The position numbers and the translations under genes are program-made. From Neptuniibacter sp048548695 (GTDB taxonomy: Bacteria; Pseudomonadota; Gammaproteobacteria; Pseudomonadales; Balneatricaceae): a DNA stretch of 64,000 nt. Positions 8,874 through 16,923 of this stretch are shown piece after piece. The number at the start of each line of letters is the position of its first letter. Position 1 is the stretch's first letter. The notes beneath the pieces were generated by a model. That model had not been told where the DNA came from and searched no databases. It was given only the letters and a program-made list of their open reading frames with translations. The stretch lies in assembly GCF_048548695.1 (NCBI RefSeq), contig NZ_JBLYIF010000008.1. One strand, given 5' to 3'.

Positions 8874-10113
8874 AGCGCAACGCCTCCGCCGGCTCTGTTT
8901 TAGCCGCCCGCCAGGATGGATAGATAGTAGCCAGGAAACTGATGATCAGTGAAGTCACAGCAATCAAGCTAACATCCGACGATTGCAGTTCAGACGGCAA
9001 GTAGCTGATAAAGTAGACATCCGCGTTGAGGAACTGAATACCTAAGGTTTGCTCAACCCAGGCAATCAGATCAGAGATAGTCAAAGCCAGGCTCACCCCC
9101 AGCAAAACACCTAGTACCGTGCCTAGCACACCAATAACGGTACCCTGAACCATAAAAATCCGCATAATCTGGCCAGCGGTAGCGCCCATGGTGCGTAAAA
9201 TCGCCACATCCGCTTTTTTATCAGTGACCACCATGACCAGAGTAGAAACAATATTAAAAGCCGCCACCAGCACGATCAAAAACAATAATAAGCCAATCAT
9301 TCGTTTTTCCAGCTGGATGGCATGGAATAGGTTGCCATGGGTGCGGGTCCAGTCGCTGATACGATGTTGGCCTTCAAGCCCACGTGCGATCTCCCGGACC
9401 CGCGTTGACGCCTGAAACAGGTCATCAAACTGCAACCGAATACCTTCGACTGTGGTGTCGTCCATACGCTTTAAAGCAGCAGCATCACGTAAACTTATAT
9501 ACGCCAGACTGGCATCCAGTTCCGCGCCAACTTCAAACACCCCCACCACGGTAAAACGTTTTAATCTGGGGATCACCCCTGCCACGCTGACAGAGGCTTC
9601 TGGTAACACCAGGGTTACTTTGTCGCCGGGCCGCACCCCAAGATGGCGGGCCAGCAAATCACCCAAAATAATGCCAAACCGGGTTTCGCTTAGGGCCTCA
9701 AGCGAACCTACTTTCATGTGCTGTGGCAGGATTGAAATCTTGCTCTCCAGCATGGGGTCGATACCATTAACCATCGCCCCACGCACCACCCCTTTGGCGG
9801 TCAGCATGCCCTGATTTTGAATAAAAGGCGCAGCGCCCAACACATCTGGCTGCTGTTCAATCTGCTCGATCAAGCCTTGCCAGTCGTCAATCGGCTGTTG
9901 ATAACCGCTGATGGTAGCATGCGGCACCATACCCAGAATGCGCTGCTTCAACTCCCGGTCAAATCCATTCATAACAGAAAGCACCACAATCAATGCAGCC
10001 ACACCCAGCATCAGGCCAAGCATCGAAGCCAGCGAGATAAAGGAGATAAAATGATTGCTTCGCTTGGCAGCGGTATAGCGCAATCCAATGTAAAGTGAGA
10101 GTGGTTTGAACAT
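8866..10113 (-). CDS. Lipoprotein-releasing ABC permease (LolC/LolE/LolF family)
   Basis: A 415-residue FtsX/MacB-type permease: helix 1 near residues 28-50 (with SLASMLGLMLGVAALIVVLS), a large periplasmic domain, and three C-terminal helices with the conserved VVTDKKADVAILRTMGA coupling region. E. coli uses the LolC-LolE heterodimer with lolCDE in one operon; here there is one permease gene followed by lolD. The lone copy may act as a homodimer, as the LolF type does, or a partner may be encoded elsewhere. For that reason I give no C or E symbol. Confidence 0.93.
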   Translation of the reverse strand: MFKPLSLYIGLRYTAAKRSNHFISFISLASMLGLMLGVAALIVVLSVMNGFDRELKQRILGMVPHATISGYQQPIDDWQGLIEQIEQQPDVLGAAPFIQNQGMLTAKGVVRGAMVNGIDPMLESKISILPQHMKVGSLEALSETRFGIILGDLLARHLGVRPGDKVTLVLPEASVSVAGVIPRLKRFTVVGVFEVGAELDASLAYISLRDAAALKRMDDTTVEGIRLQFDDLFQASTRVREIARGLEGQHRISDWTRTHGNLFHAIQLEKRMIGLLLFLIVLVAAFNIVSTLVMVVTDKKADVAILRTMGATAGQIMRIFMVQGTVIGVLGTVLGVLLGVSLALTISDLIAWVEQTLGIQFLNADVYFISYLPSELQSSDVSLIAVTSLIISFLATIYPSWRAAKTEPAEALRYE

Positions 10114-10280
10114 GGCGGCGATTAAATCACAGTTATAGTAGGCTGTAAAAATAAAGCTAACTTGTTGAGTGTGCTTGGAAACTCAATACGAATCAAACAG
10201 ATCCCTTCAACATCAGATGCTTTTCCAGTTAATTCTCCCTATACTCACAAGCAGTTTCTGGTCAGTTACGAGTATTCGCC

Positions 10281-10871
10281 ATGTCGGAACAGGATCGTCG
10301 TCAGTATTTCCGTATCAACCAAAAAGTCGCGTTGGAACTTAAATCCACCAACGAAGACGACACGCACATGCCGCCTTTGCCCAGGCAGTTTGATGTTTCA
10401 CCCAATTTCCTTTTATTGAGTGAACTGCAGGAGATGGACACTGAAAGCCAGCTATTGTTGCGCCGAATCACTGAAAAAGATTCTCAGCTAGGCAGTTTCA
10501 TGGCCAGTATCCATAAAAAAATTGAAAAACTGGCACAGGCGATTGCGTCCAACGAAATGACCATAAGCCCAACTGCCATTCAGGAAGTCAGCCTGTCTGA
10601 GGGCGGCTTACAGTTCAATACACCGACGCCATACCCTGATGAAGGCTACCTCAGCATCAAACTCGTCTTCCCCGAATCCTGTCTGGGACTGCTGCTGTAC
10701 GCCCAATGCCTGCGCTGCAGGCCGAACGAAGAAGGCAGTTACACTATTGCCGCCGAATTTGTTCGCCTGCCTGAGAATTGTCGCACCCTGCTCGCTCGCC
10801 AGATACTTGAAAGCCAGGCCAGAGAACGGCAAAAAGCTAACCTGCAATTAAGTGATACTTCAGAAAATTAA
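10281..10871 (+). CDS. PilZ-domain protein with split motifs
   Basis: A 196-residue soluble protein. The PilZ c-di-GMP motif RxxxR appears at once (RRQYFR, residues 6-11), but the second PilZ motif comes only near residue 106 as SLSEGG, with Ser in place of the usual Asp/Asn. About 90 residues of mostly helical, charged sequence separate them, rich in LLxxI/L heptad-like patterns (residues 45-90). The last third is a PilZ-like beta-barrel. A PilZ gene in this position near lol genes also occurs in pseudomonads, from memory. It may sense c-di-GMP weakly or serve as a protein-interaction barrel. Confidence 0.8.
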   Translation: MSEQDRRQYFRINQKVALELKSTNEDDTHMPPLPRQFDVSPNFLLLSELQEMDTESQLLLRRITEKDSQLGSFMASIHKKIEKLAQAIASNEMTISPTAIQEVSLSEGGLQFNTPTPYPDEGYLSIKLVFPESCLGLLLYAQCLRCRPNEEGSYTIAAEFVRLPENCRTLLARQILESQARERQKANLQLSDTSEN

Positions 10872-10872
10872 C

Positions 10873-11217
10873 ATGACAGTCGACAATAACGCCGCACAGA
10901 AGCGGCAGAAACTACTTCACCATATTGCCGTCGGTTGCGGCTTTATGGGCCTTATATTGTGGTTTTATATCGGTCGTGAGCTAGGTATTTTAGACTGGGC
11001 GGCCAGCCTGCTCCCCCAAGAACATGCTGGTGCCGGACTTATGCTGGGAATTATGCTGCTGATGACCCCTGGGTTCTTTATCTGGTCCCGCTATAACCGT
11101 TGGGTTGAGCACCGACTGGCAATTCGTGGTTTCTACTATGAGACGGAATATGAAGAGGAACAAGCACGCCTCTTAGCCGAAAAAAATGCTGCCAAGAAAT
11201 CTAATCAAAACAACTAA
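10873..11217 (+). CDS. Hypothetical two-helix membrane protein
   Basis: I take the ATG at 10873, one base after the PilZ stop, giving 114 residues; a GTG at 10852 inside the PilZ gene is the alternative. There are two hydrophobic segments (about 22-42, VGCGFMGLILWFYIG, and 56-74, LMLGIMLLMTPGFFIW) and a charged C-terminal tail with Glu- and Lys-rich helix. I do not recognise the family. The tight spacing suggests co-transcription with the PilZ gene, so a role linked to it is possible. Confidence 0.7.
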   Translation: MTVDNNAAQKRQKLLHHIAVGCGFMGLILWFYIGRELGILDWAASLLPQEHAGAGLMLGIMLLMTPGFFIWSRYNRWVEHRLAIRGFYYETEYEEEQARLLAEKNAAKKSNQNN

Positions 11218-11469
11218 CCGCCGGATCACTAAACCACTTGCCATACAGGATTCAATCACAACTGGCGGTACATAGCCCAATATTATTGCCTGTAAAGCCG
11301 TTCCACAATGAATCGAATTCAACTTAGCGGACTTGCCTAAACGCGGTTGTCAGTCTGTACTTTCTGTTACCTGCAGGCAGAATTCCGCCCGACCACTGCA
11401 CGCCTTAAGCTAAATATCCCAGCAGTCGCACGAGAACCTGCATGGCACATGCGCCAAGCGGAGGCATAT

Positions 11470-12720
11470 ATGCTGGAACACAAGCTATTTACCCTATGTT
11501 TATTAAGCATCTTTATTACCACCCCCAGCCAGGCAGTTGACCTGGCCAATGTAACTGTTGCCCCTCTGCAGCCAGTTACTGTGATAACAGAGCCATTGCC
11601 ACCGACACAGCCGATCAAGCAACAACACTATGCGATGTTGGATGCCATTCATGACTTTGAGCAGCATGCGCAACAGCCTTGGCCTCGCCTCAGGCTGCAA
11701 CGCTCGTTGCATCCTGGCGACCACGCAGAAGCGGTTCCTCTGCTTCGGCACAAGCTGTGGCAATTAGGCGACCTGCACCATCTAGGCAACAATGATGAAC
11801 TCACTCTGTATGACCAGGCATTGGCTGCAGCACTGCGCCAGTTTCAAGCACGACATGGCTTGGAATCAGATGCGATCGTAGGTAAGCGTACCCTAGCCGC
11901 GTTAAATATCAGCCCGCAACAGCGCCTGCTTCAGCTACAAGTCAATTTGTTACGGCAGGAGCAGTTCACACGTCAGGTGGGGCAACGCTATGTGCAAGTG
12001 AATATTCCGGAATACCGATTACGCGTTATCGATGGCAGTGACAGCAAATTGGAGATGAAAATTATTGTTGGCCGTAAGTCACGTAAAACCCCGATCTTCA
12101 GCAGCGAAATCGACACCATGGTGGTGAATCCGTCCTGGTATGTACCAAAAAGCATTGCTTTTAAAGACATTCTGCCAAAGCAGAAAACCGATCCGGAATA
12201 TATGACGCAGCATAACCTCAAGGTGGTAACAGGCTGGGGCAAAGGCATCCAGGAAATTCCCTTAGAGCAAGTCGACTGGGGCAACCTATATACTTCACCA
12301 CAAGCACCTCGGCTGTGGGAGCCACCGGGTGAAACCAACACGCTGGGACAAGTAAAGTTCCTGACACCCAACCGTTATGCCGTTTACCTGCATGACACCT
12401 CAGCCAAATCGCTGTTTAACAAAACTAATCGGGCCTTTAGCTCCGGTTGTATCCGGGTAGAACAGCCACGTTTATTAGCTGATACGCTGATGCAACTCGC
12501 AAACAGCTGGAGCGCGGATCAGCTCGATACACTGTTCAGCACGACTGATACCCAGAGAATACAGTTACAACAACCGGTGCCACTACATATCACCTATTGG
12601 ACTGCATGGGTCGATGCCAATCAACAACTGCAGTTTCGTGATGATATCTATCGTCGAGATCAAACTGACCTGATAGCGTTACAAGCTGAACAAATAACAG
12701 CACAACCTTTATCAAACTGA
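11470..12720 (+). CDS. L,D-transpeptidase of the YcbB/LdtD type
   Basis: A periplasmic enzyme that makes 3-3 cross-links in peptidoglycan or cleaves D-Ala from tetrapeptides. The start at 11470 is chosen because GGAGG sits 5 nt upstream and the product opens with a signal peptide (LFTLCLLSIFITTPSQA). The order is signal, a peptidoglycan-binding helical domain (AVPLLRHKLWQLG..., ALRQFQARHGL), then the YkuD domain with HDTSAKSLF and SSGCIRVEQ (catalytic Cys327). At 416 residues it is shorter than E. coli LdtD. The next gene is a MepK-like endopeptidase, the same neighbourhood as ycbB-ycbK in E. coli. Confidence 0.92.
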   Translation: MLEHKLFTLCLLSIFITTPSQAVDLANVTVAPLQPVTVITEPLPPTQPIKQQHYAMLDAIHDFEQHAQQPWPRLRLQRSLHPGDHAEAVPLLRHKLWQLGDLHHLGNNDELTLYDQALAAALRQFQARHGLESDAIVGKRTLAALNISPQQRLLQLQVNLLRQEQFTRQVGQRYVQVNIPEYRLRVIDGSDSKLEMKIIVGRKSRKTPIFSSEIDTMVVNPSWYVPKSIAFKDILPKQKTDPEYMTQHNLKVVTGWGKGIQEIPLEQVDWGNLYTSPQAPRLWEPPGETNTLGQVKFLTPNRYAVYLHDTSAKSLFNKTNRAFSSGCIRVEQPRLLADTLMQLANSWSADQLDTLFSTTDTQRIQLQQPVPLHITYWTAWVDANQQLQFRDDIYRRDQTDLIALQAEQITAQPLSN

Positions 12721-12792
12721 TCATTTAGTGTACATCTGTCAATACATAAGGCATAATCCAGCCGTAAATTTGTATCTGTAGCCGTACACTCA

Positions 12793-13350
12793 ATGTCTGA
12801 TTCACTGTATTTGTCTCGTAGAGCACTATTAACTTACCTCACCACTGGCAGTGCTGGCCTATTACTTCCTCAATCAGCGTTAGCAGCCCTGTCTCCGCAA
12901 CCTGAAAAAACACTCGCGTTATACAATCTGCATACCGGTGAGTCGCTCTCCACTACTTTCTGCAGTACGCAGGGATACGACCAGGGAAGTCTTGCGGCAA
13001 TTAATAAGATTCTGCGTGATCATCGCTCTAACCAACAGTGCGCCATGGATATCGAACTGTTGGAAGTGCTGTTCCAGCTACGTGAAAAGCTCGATACCAA
13101 ACAACCTCTGCATATCATATCCGGTTACCGTTCGCCAGAAACCAATAAAATGCTCAGCCAGAAAAGTAATGGCGTAGCCAAAAAAAGTCTGCATATGCAA
13201 GGTAAAGCAATCGATATCCGCGTGCCCGGAGTAGCGCTGAAAGATCTGCACCAGGCCGCACTGTCACTTCAAGCGGGTGGCGTGGGTTTATACACCAAAA
13301 GTGATTTTTTACATCTCGATGTAGGACGCGTGCGGCGCTGGGGTAAATAA
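12793..13350 (+). CDS. YcbK/MepK-like murein endopeptidase (DUF882), Tat signal
   Basis: A 185-residue DUF882/peptidase M15-type protein. The N-terminus YLSRRALLTYL followed by a hydrophobic stretch ending QSALAA is a twin-arginine signal, so export is probably by Tat. Predicted zinc ligands are His134 and Asp141 in SLHMQGKAID and His174 in FLHLDVG. E. coli MepK cleaves 3-3 cross-links, the product of L,D-transpeptidases. The preceding gene encodes such a transpeptidase, so the pair probably makes and cuts the same bond. The length matches the family. Confidence 0.9.
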   Translation: MSDSLYLSRRALLTYLTTGSAGLLLPQSALAALSPQPEKTLALYNLHTGESLSTTFCSTQGYDQGSLAAINKILRDHRSNQQCAMDIELLEVLFQLREKLDTKQPLHIISGYRSPETNKMLSQKSNGVAKKSLHMQGKAIDIRVPGVALKDLHQAALSLQAGGVGLYTKSDFLHLDVGRVRRWGK

Positions 13351-13707
13351 ACCACCGCATACCACCGTGTTTTACCTGCCAAAACCATAAAAAATACGCC
13401 GCACACCATTGCCTCCGCGATGAATCCCCGGATACCCTCGATCTCTTTTCAACTAAACTAGATCAAACAAAATACGCTTACCTCTCGACAATCCGGGAAA
13501 GTAGCGCGTAAGCTTTGACTGATACCTCATGGTAATGAGTGCTATTCGGTGACCGCACCCGATTCAATTACATGGTGATACTCGCTATGTTTCCGCAAGC
13601 TTTACGCAATAACAGTAAAAAATAAAAGCGCACCATAGCAACGAAGCCACAACAGATATTGTTATCTGGCATGGGACTACCGACAGTGCGGAAAGGGCAT
13701 AAAGGCA
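13351..13707. other. 357-nt non-coding leader before the porin-BCCT genes
   Basis: No convincing ORF is present. The left 130 nt are featureless A/C-rich sequence after the MepK-like gene. The middle holds a strongly foldable element (13490-13564, listed separately). The right part has GCTATG near 13574 and CATAGC near 13634, able to form a 6-bp long-range stem, then a weak Shine-Dalgarno (AAAGGC) just before the porin ATG. The porin transcript probably starts upstream of 13490, but no clear -35/-10 pair is visible. Confidence 0.5.
13490..13564 (+). ncRNA. Candidate structured leader RNA (possible riboswitch) upstream of porin-BCCT
   Basis: Nested pairings are seen directly. P1 pairs AAT and CGGG (13490-13497, one bulged C) with CCCGATT (13558-13564). 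P2 pairs AGUAGCGC (13500-13507) with GUGCUAUU (13539-13546), 8 bp including two G-U. Inside, UCAU/AUGA (13527-13538) and UACC/GGUA (13523-13534) are mutually exclusive small stems. This lies about 145 nt before the porin ATG. Na+-I (DUF1646) riboswitches are known to control BCCT transporters in some bacteria, but I cannot confirm a match to that consensus. Confidence 0.4.
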
Positions 13708-14787
13708 ATGACTCTCTTATCACATAAATATCTACTCTGGTTAACCGTAGCCTATCTGTGCAGCCTTACTGGCCTCGCCAACGCAGAACACCAATTTTCT
13801 CTGGGGGCATGGGCCACATATCAGTATTTCCCAGGTGATAAAGTCAATACTGATGGCGAATTCACCGACGAAGCTTTGGTCTTCTATGCCGACGGTAAAG
13901 CAGAGGCAGGAGACACATGGTCATACTCTGTTGAAGCACGCTTGGGGCCAGGCGGCTTTACTGACCCTGACAACAATAGCACCGGCAACGAGTTTACTTT
14001 CCATAAAGCCTGGTTAGGCTGGCAACTGAACGAAAACCATATTCTGAAACTGGGTAAATCCCAGCTACCTTTCGGTTGGAAAACCACCAACTTCTGGCCC
14101 GGGGATATGCTGTTGGCAGGTTATGGCGATCAGATGGATGTGGGTCTCAAGCTAAGCGGACAACATAAATCCCTACAATACGATCTGGCCTACTATCATT
14201 CTGACGACTGGAGCAGCACCAGCACAGATACCGTTGATGACAACCGGCACTGGGGTAGTTCAACCACATTCCGCAAGGTCAAAACCTGGGTCGGCAATAC
14301 AGTCTGGAATATCAACGAAGACAACCAAGTGGGAGTATCAGTACAAAGCGGCCAGTTAGAAGACCTAACCGGCACACCTTCTTCCCCTAGTTCCGGCTCA
14401 CATCGGGCTTACGTCATCTATTACGAAGGCAACTACAATGACGCCTATTACAAAGCCTCGTATATTAGAGGAAAGCGCCAGCTGCCGGATGCTTATTTTG
14501 CCAGCGCAAGCCTGCCAGAAGAGATTAAAAATACTCGCCTTGCCGCAACAATTGGCTACAACCTGAATGACTGGGCGTTCTATTTTGATGCCACCTACGC
14601 CGACCCACGTACCCAGGGCAGCAGTGCCAGCAGCGTGACTGCCTATTCACCAGGCGTGCGTTATGACTACGGTCCAGGCTGGATCTATCTCGAATACCTG
14701 ATCCAAAATGGCTATGTCGATAGAAACGGGCAGGTTGGTGAAGGCGACTTCGATGCAATCTACCTCTCGGTTGATGTCTACTTATAA
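13708..14787 (+). CDS. Outer-membrane porin (OprP/OprO-like family)
   Basis: A 359-residue beta-barrel candidate with signal peptide (cleavage after TGLANA), alternating aromatic/polar strands, GKSQLPFGWKTTNFW near residues 115-130, and a C-terminal strand ending DVYL. The overall look is that of the phosphate-selective porin O/P superfamily, though specificity cannot be read from sequence. It is 20 nt upstream of the BCCT transporter gene and shares its long leader, so it probably admits the same osmolyte or a quaternary amine across the outer membrane. Confidence 0.75.
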   Translation: MTLLSHKYLLWLTVAYLCSLTGLANAEHQFSLGAWATYQYFPGDKVNTDGEFTDEALVFYADGKAEAGDTWSYSVEARLGPGGFTDPDNNSTGNEFTFHKAWLGWQLNENHILKLGKSQLPFGWKTTNFWPGDMLLAGYGDQMDVGLKLSGQHKSLQYDLAYYHSDDWSSTSTDTVDDNRHWGSSTTFRKVKTWVGNTVWNINEDNQVGVSVQSGQLEDLTGTPSSPSSGSHRAYVIYYEGNYNDAYYKASYIRGKRQLPDAYFASASLPEEIKNTRLAATIGYNLNDWAFYFDATYADPRTQGSSASSVTAYSPGVRYDYGPGWIYLEYLIQNGYVDRNGQVGEGDFDAIYLSVDVYL

Positions 14788-14807
14788 CCCCACCGTAAGG
14801 ACGCAAA

Positions 14808-16814
14808 ATGTCTGATCCAACACCTAACGTTGATAAGGCCCTACCTGAAAAAAATGCCTGGATCAAAGTAAACCCACCGGTGTTCATCGGTTCAGGCGGT
14901 CTGTGTTTGTTTTTTGTACTGTTCGCCATTTTTCTACCCAACATAGCCGAAAACCTTTTTTCTGACATTCAAAATTGGGTCATTCACACAGCAGGCTGGT
15001 TTTATATTTTGTCAGTGGCGCTGTTTTTACTGTTCGTTGTCATACTGGCCTTTTCCAATTATGGCCATATCAAACTGGGTCCTGATCACAGTGAACCGGA
15101 TTACAGTCATTTATCCTGGTTTGCCATGCTATTTTCTGCCGGTATGGGAATTGGTCTGATGTTTTTTGGTGTAGCAGAGCCCGTGATGCACACCATGAGC
15201 CCACCAGTTGGCGAAGCAGGCTCAGTAGAAGCCGCCCGGCAAGCCATGCGTATTACATTTTTCCATTGGGGCGTACATGCCTGGGCAATTTATGCCGTTG
15301 TTGCCCTGTCCCTGGCATACTTTGCCTTTCGCCACAATTTGCCACTCACCATCCGCTCAGCGCTCTACCCTTTGATTGGCGAACGCATCTACGGCCCAAT
15401 TGGCCATGCTGTCGATATCTTTGCCGTGCTCGGTACCTTGTTTGGTGTGGCAACATCCCTTGGTTTTGGCGTGATGCAGGTCAATGCTGGTCTGAATTAC
15501 CTGTTTGACCTACCCATATCCACCGGCTGGCAGATCATTTTGATCACTATCATCACCGGATTTGCCACCATATCCGTGGTTATGGGATTGGATAACGGTA
15601 TTCGCCGTATATCCGAGCTCAATATGATCCTGGCAGCCATACTGTTAATTTTTGTGCTGTTTGCCGGGCCAACTGTCTACTTGCTGCAAACTTATGTTCA
15701 AAACGTAGGCAGCTATCTTTCCAGTCTGGTTGAAACCACCTTCAATCTCTATGCCTACGAGCCCAGTGGTTGGATCGGCGGCTGGACCCTGTTTTATTGG
15801 GGGTGGTGGATAGCCTGGTCGCCATTTGTCGGCATGTTTATCGCACGCGTCTCACGTGGCCGGACCATTCGTGAATTTGTGGTTGGCGTATTGCTGGTAC
15901 CAGTCGGCTTCACCTTTATGTGGATGACTTTCTTTGGTAATACGGCTCTGCATATGATCCTTGACCAGGAACTGGCAGTCATTGCTGAAGCCGTAGCAGC
16001 AGACACGTCGGTAGCCCTGTTTCAGTTTTTCGAACACCTACCCTTTTCAGGTATCGCATCACTGTTGGCAACGATCTTGGTCATCACCTTCTTTGTTACC
16101 TCTTCGGACTCCGGCTCACTGGTTGTAGATATGCTGACTTCCGGAGGCACAGGTGATGACAGCCCCGTATGGCAGCGCATCTTCTGGTCCGTTACCGAAG
16201 GCCTGATTGCTGCTGGCCTGCTGCTGGCCGGAGGATTGTCTGCATTACAAACAGCCACCATTGCCAGCGCACTGCCGTTTACTATTGTGATGCTGTTAAT
16301 GTGCTGGGGCCTATTGCGGGCACTGCGACTTGAAGTCGTCAAACGGGTCAGCCTGCGTGATGCCATGCTGGCACCTCATGTCGTGCATCGACCTGTCAGT
16401 TGGGAGAAACGTCTGTCCCGCATCATGCAACATTCCAGTTATGACGAGGTGATTAAGTTCCTCAACACTCTGGTAGAGCCCGCCTTTGAAAAAGTAATGC
16501 ATGAATTTACCAAGCGCGGTCTGCAGGCTAAGGTCAGTCACGACGACAAACATCGTATATGGATAAAGGTCAGCCATGGTGACGAGCAAGACTTTTTCTA
16601 TTCAGTCCATGCGCGTCCGTTTACCCCGCCCTCTTTTGTCATGCGCGATACCAGTGCAAAGCGGGGCAAGGTGTTACGTTATTGCCGCGCCGAAGTTTAT
16701 CTGAAGGAAGGTGGGCAAGATTATGACATTATGGGCTGGACGGAAGATCAGGTCATTGCCGATGTGATAGATCAATACGAAAAACACATGCACTTCCTGC
16801 AGGTGCTGCGCTAA
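14808..16814 (+). CDS. betT: BCCT-family choline/glycine-betaine transporter (BetT-like)
   Basis: A 668-residue secondary transporter with twelve predicted helices. The family signatures are GMGIGLMFFGVAEPVMH in helix 3-4 and the Trp-rich FYWGWWIAWSPFVGMFIARV in helix 8. A cytoplasmic C-terminal domain of about 150 residues makes it resemble BetT more than BetP-type carriers. It imports choline or betaine with ions under hyperosmotic stress. TAAGGA 8 nt before the ATG is its ribosome site. No betA/betB lies nearby, so substrate choice between choline and betaine is open. Confidence 0.9.
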   Translation: MSDPTPNVDKALPEKNAWIKVNPPVFIGSGGLCLFFVLFAIFLPNIAENLFSDIQNWVIHTAGWFYILSVALFLLFVVILAFSNYGHIKLGPDHSEPDYSHLSWFAMLFSAGMGIGLMFFGVAEPVMHTMSPPVGEAGSVEAARQAMRITFFHWGVHAWAIYAVVALSLAYFAFRHNLPLTIRSALYPLIGERIYGPIGHAVDIFAVLGTLFGVATSLGFGVMQVNAGLNYLFDLPISTGWQIILITIITGFATISVVMGLDNGIRRISELNMILAAILLIFVLFAGPTVYLLQTYVQNVGSYLSSLVETTFNLYAYEPSGWIGGWTLFYWGWWIAWSPFVGMFIARVSRGRTIREFVVGVLLVPVGFTFMWMTFFGNTALHMILDQELAVIAEAVAADTSVALFQFFEHLPFSGIASLLATILVITFFVTSSDSGSLVVDMLTSGGTGDDSPVWQRIFWSVTEGLIAAGLLLAGGLSALQTATIASALPFTIVMLLMCWGLLRALRLEVVKRVSLRDAMLAPHVVHRPVSWEKRLSRIMQHSSYDEVIKFLNTLVEPAFEKVMHEFTKRGLQAKVSHDDKHRIWIKVSHGDEQDFFYSVHARPFTPPSFVMRDTSAKRGKVLRYCRAEVYLKEGGQDYDIMGWTEDQVIADVIDQYEKHMHFLQVLR

Positions 16815-16873
16815 TAACAATAGTCATGCCGAGTGAGACCCAATAGGCTCAGGATTAAGCCTTTCACTGACTC

Positions 16874-16906
16874 AAAAAAACCGGCTCGCATGGGCCGGTT
16901 TTTCTT
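16874..16906. terminator. Bidirectional terminator between betT and sthA
   Basis: Stem AACCGGC / GCCGGTT with loop TCGCATG, flanked by an A run on the left and T run on the right. It sits between convergent genes. Confidence 0.88.
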
Positions 16907-16923
16907 TACCACCACACCCGTGG

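Noticed and set aside
13490..13564. c-di-GMP (GEMM) or cobalamin riboswitch in the porin leader
   Set aside because: The conserved core sequences of those classes that I know are not present.
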